Below, piece after piece: positions 6,988 to 10,149 of a stretch of 10,149 nucleotides of DNA. The position numbers and the translations under genes were made by a program. This DNA is from Pseudolabrys sp. (GTDB taxonomy: Bacteria; Pseudomonadota; Alphaproteobacteria; Rhizobiales; Xanthobacteraceae): the NCBI GenBank assembly GCA_019246455.1, contig JAFAQJ010000027.1, positions 1 through 10,149 on the forward strand, given 5' to 3'. Every line of letters starts with the position of its first letter. The first letter of the stretch is position 1. The notes below the pieces were generated by a model. The model was not told the DNA's origin. It saw only the letters and a program-made list of their open reading frames with translations, and did not search any database.

Positions 6988-7909
6988 CGCTCTTGCCGGC
7001 AAGGGTACCAATCCAAGCGCGGTCCTCAACGCTTCGGCGCCGATCAACGACGACACCGAGGGCATGAGTTATCTGCACAGCGTGCCGCGCCGGCTGGTCA
7101 CGCTCTATCTGCCGCTTGGCGTCATCCTGCTGGTGCTGCTGTTTCCGTTCTATTGGATGGCGCTGACCTCGATTAAGCCGGACGAGCAACTGCTCGATCT
7201 CGAAACCTACAGCCCGTTCTGGACCTGGTCGCCGACGCTCAAGCACATCAGTAAGCTCTTGTTCGAGACGCAGTATCCAGTCTGGCTGTGGAACACGATG
7301 CTGGTCGCGGTCTGCGCCACGGGGCTGTCGATCGTCGCGAGCGTGCTTGCCGCCTATGCGATCGTGCGCTTGCGCTATAGGGGCGCGGCGGTGGTCGGCG
7401 GTCTGATCTTCCTCGCCTACCTTGTGCCGCCGTCGATCTTGTTCATTCCGCTTTCAACCGTAGTCTATCAATACGGGCTGTTCGATACGCCGTTCGCCTT
7501 GATCCTGACTTATCCGACGATCCTCATTCCATTCTCGACCTGGTTGCTGATGGGCTATTTCAAGACCATTCCGTTCGAGCTTGAGGAGTGCGCGCTGATC
7601 GACGGCGCCAGCCGTTGGCAGATCTTGGTCAAGATCGTGCTGCCGCTCGCGGTACCCGGCCTGATTTCGGCATTCATCTTCTGCTTCACGCTGTGCTGGA
7701 ACGAGTTCATTTACGCGCTGACCTTCATCTCCTCGACGTCCTACAAGACCGTGCCGGTCGCAATCGTTACCGCCTTGGTCGATGGTGACATCTACCGCTG
7801 GGGCTCGCTGATGGCCGGCGCGATGATCGGCTCGCTGCCGCTTGTCATCCTCTACGCCTTCTTCGTCGAGCATTACGTCTCGGCGATGACCGGCGCCGTC
7901 AAGGAATAG
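6980..7909 (+). CDS. ABC transporter permease, MalG/UgpE-like (second importer)
   Basis: This is a 309-residue inner-membrane partner of the preceding permease. About 35 polar residues come before the first helix (about 42-62), a longer head than in the first-importer counterpart. The EAA loop is slightly altered, Glu203-Cys-Ala with Gly209 and then VLPL, so cysteine replaces the first alanine. CWNEFIYALTF and the GAVKE tail are typical of MalG-type subunits. It overlaps the upstream stop by 8 nt (ATGACTGA), indicating coupled translation. The decarboxylase alpha gene starts 12 nt after its stop with no terminator between, which places the transporter and the enzyme in one transcription unit. 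Confidence 0.93.
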   Translation: MTDALAGKGTNPSAVLNASAPINDDTEGMSYLHSVPRRLVTLYLPLGVILLVLLFPFYWMALTSIKPDEQLLDLETYSPFWTWSPTLKHISKLLFETQYPVWLWNTMLVAVCATGLSIVASVLAAYAIVRLRYRGAAVVGGLIFLAYLVPPSILFIPLSTVVYQYGLFDTPFALILTYPTILIPFSTWLLMGYFKTIPFELEECALIDGASRWQILVKIVLPLAVPGLISAFIFCFTLCWNEFIYALTFISSTSYKTVPVAIVTALVDGDIYRWGSLMAGAMIGSLPLVILYAFFVEHYVSAMTGAVKE

Positions 7910-7921
7910 CCGGGAATCCCC

Positions 7922-8437
7922 ATGCCGTCCTGGCACGAGATCGTTCTCTCCACGTTGAAGAAGAGCGACGTGCGCCTCGTGCCGTACGTGCCGGACCGTG
8001 TGTTCACGCCGCTGATCGAGGCGCTGCATGACGATAATTTCTTCACGACATTTCCATGCACACGCGAGGAAGAGGCGATCGGCATCGTCACCGGCGCCTG
8101 GATGGGTGGCATGCGCGCTGCCGTACTGATGCAGACCTCGGGCTTCGGCACCATCCCGAACGCGCTCGCTTCGCTAGCGGTGCCATGCCAGATCCCGGCG
8201 CTGATTTTCGTGTCGGAACGCGGCACGCTTGGCGAATTTAATCTCGGGCAGGCTTTGGTGTGCCGCACCATGCGGCCGGTGCTGGATTCGCTCGCGGTCG
8301 AGCATCACACCATCACGGACGTCAACACGCTCGCATTCATCGTCGACCGTGCCATCAAGCAGGCGGTTGCGATCCAGCAGCCCGTCACTTTCATCCTGTC
8401 CCCGCTTCTGACCGGCGGCAAAGTGTTCGAGGCCTAA
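7922..8437 (+). CDS. ThDP-dependent 2-oxoacid decarboxylase, alpha subunit (sulfopyruvate/phosphonopyruvate decarboxylase type, PYR domain)
   Basis: This 171-residue cytoplasmic protein corresponds to the N-terminal pyrimidine-binding domain of a thiamine-diphosphate decarboxylase, encoded alone as in ComD of ComDE sulfopyruvate decarboxylase. Visible marks are Val23-Pro24-Asp25, which matches the GVPDS region of phosphonopyruvate decarboxylases, and TREEEAIGIVTGAW, where Glu49 aligns with the Glu that activates the cofactor (nine residues before the conserved Gly58). LMQTSGFG (69-76) and NALASL follow, as in the ComD/Ppd group. It starts 12 nt after the permease gene behind a GGGAA, and the beta gene begins 2 nt after its stop. 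The likely reaction is decarboxylation of a 2-oxo acid to an aldehyde. Sulfopyruvate or phosphonopyruvate is suggested by family only; another 3-substituted pyruvate is possible. Confidence 0.85.
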   Translation: MPSWHEIVLSTLKKSDVRLVPYVPDRVFTPLIEALHDDNFFTTFPCTREEEAIGIVTGAWMGGMRAAVLMQTSGFGTIPNALASLAVPCQIPALIFVSERGTLGEFNLGQALVCRTMRPVLDSLAVEHHTITDVNTLAFIVDRAIKQAVAIQQPVTFILSPLLTGGKVFEA

Positions 8438-8439
8438 CG

Positions 8440-9042
8440 ATGGCGGGCAACACGACTGCGCACAATGCGAAGGTGATGAACCGCTTCGACTTGACGAAGC
8501 GTCTGGTCGCGCAGTTAAAACGGGAGGAAGCGGTGGTTGGCGGCATCGGCAACGCCAATTTTGACCTGTGGGCCGCCGGCCAGCGGCCGCAGAATTTCTA
8601 TATGCTCGGCTCGATGGGCCTCGCGATCCCGATCGCGCTCGGCGTCGCGCTGGCGCAACCCAAGCGCCATGTCTTTGCACTGGAAGGCGACGGTTCGCTA
8701 CTGATGCAGCTCGGCTGCCTCGCCACCGTTGCGATGCTCAGGCCGCAAAATCTCACGATGGTGATCTGGGACAACGGGGTCTACCAGATTACTGGCGGCC
8801 AGCCGACGGCAAGCGCGGAAGCCGCCGATCTCGTTGCGATCGCGCGTGGTGCCGGTATCGCCAACTCCAATTGGGCCGCCGATGAAGCCGATTTCGATGC
8901 GCTGGTTGCGGCGTCACTGAAAGGCGGCGCGCCCACTTTAATCGGCGCCCGTATCGACAAGGGGCCTCCGGCCGGCGCTACCGAGCGCGATCCCGTGAAG
9001 ATCCGCGAGAATTTCATGCGCGGGCTTGGGGTGCGGAAATAA
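8440..9042 (+). CDS. ThDP-dependent 2-oxoacid decarboxylase, beta subunit (sulfopyruvate/phosphonopyruvate decarboxylase type, PP domain)
   Basis: This 200-residue protein carries the diphosphate/Mg2+-binding domain of a ThDP enzyme, the counterpart of ComE. The ThDP motif runs from Gly83-Asp84-Gly85 to Asn112 with hydrophobic sequence before the Asn, exactly the GDG-(about 25)-N pattern. GSMGLAIPIALGVALA (57-72) is the usual segment ahead of it, and ITGGQ (116-120) follows. With the alpha subunit it totals 371 residues, close to a single-chain phosphonopyruvate decarboxylase, so the pair looks like a complete split enzyme, probably a heteromer with the active site at the interface. ATG 8440 is chosen because GAGG (8429-8432) precedes it and the gap to the alpha stop is 2 nt. 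Longer in-frame starts lie inside the alpha gene. It converges on the cupin gene, 6 nt away. Confidence 0.87.
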   Translation: MAGNTTAHNAKVMNRFDLTKRLVAQLKREEAVVGGIGNANFDLWAAGQRPQNFYMLGSMGLAIPIALGVALAQPKRHVFALEGDGSLLMQLGCLATVAMLRPQNLTMVIWDNGVYQITGGQPTASAEAADLVAIARGAGIANSNWAADEADFDALVAASLKGGAPTLIGARIDKGPPAGATERDPVKIRENFMRGLGVRK

Positions 9043-9048
9043 GTCGCG

Positions 9049-9534
9049 TCACGCCGCCTTCTTCGCCTTCGGCTTTTCCAGCGTCACGGTCTCGAATTCG
9101 GCCGGCAGCACGATCTCGAGCAACTCGCAGTCGTCGGAATAGCCGACCACGGTGTGCTTGATCCTCGGCGGCTGAATCCACGATGAGCCGGCGTGGAACG
9201 TCTCCGGCCCGTGGCCCTCGAACGAGGTGCGGAACCAGCCCCTGAGCACGTAGACCATCTGGAAGTCGACATCGTGATAATGCGGAATCGCGACGTCCTC
9301 GGCGTTGAACGGTTTGGTCATGCGGATCACATGCGCCTGGAGTTGCCCGTTGGTTGCCTTGGCGAAACCGAGATCGCGGTAGGCGGAGTAGGGGCGTAGC
9401 CCCGAGTCGAAATCCTCGTCACGATGGTGGCTGAACGCGAAAGTCTGTGGTGGCTTCTTTTTCGCTCGGACCTTGGCCGGGTTCCGGCGTCTTGCGTTCG
9501 ATTTGCCTTTGCTTTTTGCTTTGACCTTCGCCAT
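9049..9534 (-). CDS. Small cupin-domain protein with lysine/arginine-rich N-terminal tail
   Basis: This is a 161-residue single-domain cupin. The core begins at about residue 45. Motif 1 is His85-Tyr-His87, then Gln92 where metal cupins usually have Glu, and Gly99. Motif 2 keeps Gly116 and His127 but has Pro-Pro-Arg for the usual Pro-x-Gly, and Gly131 for Asn. A metal site of three His plus Gln is possible, but activity is unknown. The first 27 residues hold 13 Lys/Arg and no acidic residue, and the C-terminus ends KPKAKKAA, giving two histone-H1-like tails around a compact barrel. GGGAG (9542-9546, minus strand) lies 7 nt before the ATG. The gene converges on the decarboxylase and is divergent from the MFS gene. 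Roles could include sugar- or acid-sensing, isomerisation or dioxygenation; none is shown. Confidence 0.83.
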   Translation of the reverse strand: MAKVKAKSKGKSNARRRNPAKVRAKKKPPQTFAFSHHRDEDFDSGLRPYSAYRDLGFAKATNGQLQAHVIRMTKPFNAEDVAIPHYHDVDFQMVYVLRGWFRTSFEGHGPETFHAGSSWIQPPRIKHTVVGYSDDCELLEIVLPAEFETVTLEKPKAKKAA

Positions 9535-9552
9535 GGCTGTTCTCCCTCATGC

Positions 9553-9579
9553 GCGACGTCGCTGGCCGATTATGGCCGG
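9553..9579. promoter_or_regulatory. Palindromes in the cupin-MFS divergent intergenic region, candidate operator
   Basis: The 72-bp gap between the two divergent starts holds GCGACGTCGC (9553-9562), a perfect 10-bp palindrome. Next to it is an imperfect inverted repeat CTGGCC-GATTAT-GGCCGG (9562-9579). Both lie where a regulator could control the two genes together. No regulator gene is in the window, and short GC palindromes are common at this composition. Confidence 0.3.
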
Positions 9580-9606
9580 TTGTCGGTCCACAGGAAATGA
9601 GCAAAC

Positions 9607-10149
9607 GTGACTCACTCTCACTATCGCTGGGTAATCGTGGCCGCGGGCGGTCTTTTGGGCTGCGTAGCGATCGGCGCGATGTTCTCGCTGCCGGTGTTCC
9701 TGCGGGCGATGGCGCAGGATACCGGATGGTCGGTGACCGGCATTTCGAGCGCCATGACCATCGCTTTCATCGCCATGGCGGTCGGCAGCGTCACCTGGGG
9801 CACGCTGGCCGACCGCCTGGGCACCCGGTTTGTGGTGCTCGCCGGCTCGGTCATTCTCGCGGGCAGCGTGGCCTTGGCCAGCCGCGCCGCTTCGCTCGCG
9901 GAGTTCCAGCTGATTTTCGGCGTGCTCATCGGCGGCAGCATCGCCGCGATCTTCGCGCCGATGATGGCCTGCGTCACCGGCTGGTTCGACACGCATCGTA
10001 GTCTCGCCGTGTCGCTGGTATCTGCCGGCATGGGCATGGCGCCGATGACCATGTCGCCGTTAGCGGGCTGGCTCGTCACGCATCACGATTGGCGCACGTC
10101 GATGCTGATCATTTCCAGCGTCGTCGCATTGATCATGATCCCGGTGTCC
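9607..10149 (+). CDS. MFS transporter, N-terminal part (3' truncated by window edge)
   Basis: 181 codons are open from GTG 9607 to the end of the window. The product is a major facilitator superfamily secondary transporter. A first helix (about 8-31) is followed by further hydrophobic segments, about six helices in the visible part, equal to the N-terminal half of a 12-helix protein. The loop between helices 2 and 3 carries MFS motif A, GTLADRLGTR (65-74). The pattern FLRAMAQDTGWS after helix 1 and GWFDTHRSLAVSLVSAGMGM later resemble the monocarboxylate/oxalate-formate type branch, so an organic-acid substrate is plausible but unproven. The GTG start is supported by AGGA (9592-9595). An out-of-frame ATG at 9597 is a shadow. 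It is divergent from the cupin gene and shares its intergenic region. Confidence 0.85.
   Translation, partial: MTHSHYRWVIVAAGGLLGCVAIGAMFSLPVFLRAMAQDTGWSVTGISSAMTIAFIAMAVGSVTWGTLADRLGTRFVVLAGSVILAGSVALASRAASLAEFQLIFGVLIGGSIAAIFAPMMACVTGWFDTHRSLAVSLVSAGMGMAPMTMSPLAGWLVTHHDWRTSMLIISSVVALIMIPVS

Noticed and set aside
8260..8439. Longer in-frame start for the decarboxylase beta gene, overlapping the alpha gene by about 180 bp
   Set aside because: The extra residues are His/Arg-rich out-of-frame translation of the alpha gene. ATG 8440 has a GAGG site and the family length fits 200 residues.
9549..10001. Open frame of 150 codons on the plus strand over the MFS gene, including ATG 9597
   Set aside because: Its product is Arg-rich with no membrane pattern, whereas the frame from GTG 9607 gives clear MFS helices and motif A to the window end.
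1..10149. Mobile elements, CRISPR arrays, tRNA or rRNA genes
   Set aside because: I saw no transposase-like frame, regularly spaced repeats, long terminal inverted repeats or RNA gene signatures; the genes are all metabolic or transport types.

Overview
The window comes from a high-GC genome. Strong GGGGAGG-type ribosome binding sites, several GTG starts, and a dense set of CUT1-type ABC importers, SDR, cupin and MFS genes point to an alphaproteobacterium of the Hyphomicrobiales (Bradyrhizobium/Rhodopseudomonas-like). That placement is an inference from style and gene content, not a database match.

Layout: (1) 1-82 is the 3' end of a short-chain dehydrogenase gene. (2) 184-3362 is a first CUT1 importer unit: a Sec-exported solute-binding protein (SBP1), a strong hairpin, then two permeases overlapping by ATGA. 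(3) 3363-3554 is a 192-bp gap with a possible promoter and leader hairpin. (4) 3555-7909 is a second CUT1 unit: a MalK/UgpC-type ATPase, SBP2 with a twin-arginine signal peptide, a textbook terminator hairpin, then two more permeases overlapping by 8 nt. (5) 7922-9042 encodes the two halves of a split thiamine-diphosphate (ThDP) decarboxylase, alpha (PYR domain) and beta (PP domain), of the sulfopyruvate/phosphonopyruvate decarboxylase type. The genes are tightly spaced behind the last permease. (6) 9049-9534, minus strand, is a small cupin with lysine-rich ends, convergent with the decarboxylase at a 6-nt gap. (7) 9607-10149 is the 5' part of a divergently transcribed MFS transporter. There is no gene-free stretch longer than 300 bases.

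How it may work together: the ABC genes would import one or two related solutes using a single ATPase. The ATPase sits next to SBP2 but may also serve the first permease pair, which has no ATPase of its own in the window. The imported compound, after oxidation by dehydrogenases (the SDR at the left edge is one candidate), could give a 2-oxo acid that the split ThDP enzyme decarboxylates to an aldehyde. The enzyme family suggests a sulfonated or phosphonated C3 acid, but no Xsc, PEP mutase or other diagnostic partner is visible, so the substrate is open.

The most interesting points are the seven-gene double importer with one ATPase, the Sec/Tat split between the two binding proteins, the matching hairpins placed directly after both SBP genes, and the ThDP decarboxylase built into a carbohydrate-type transporter operon.
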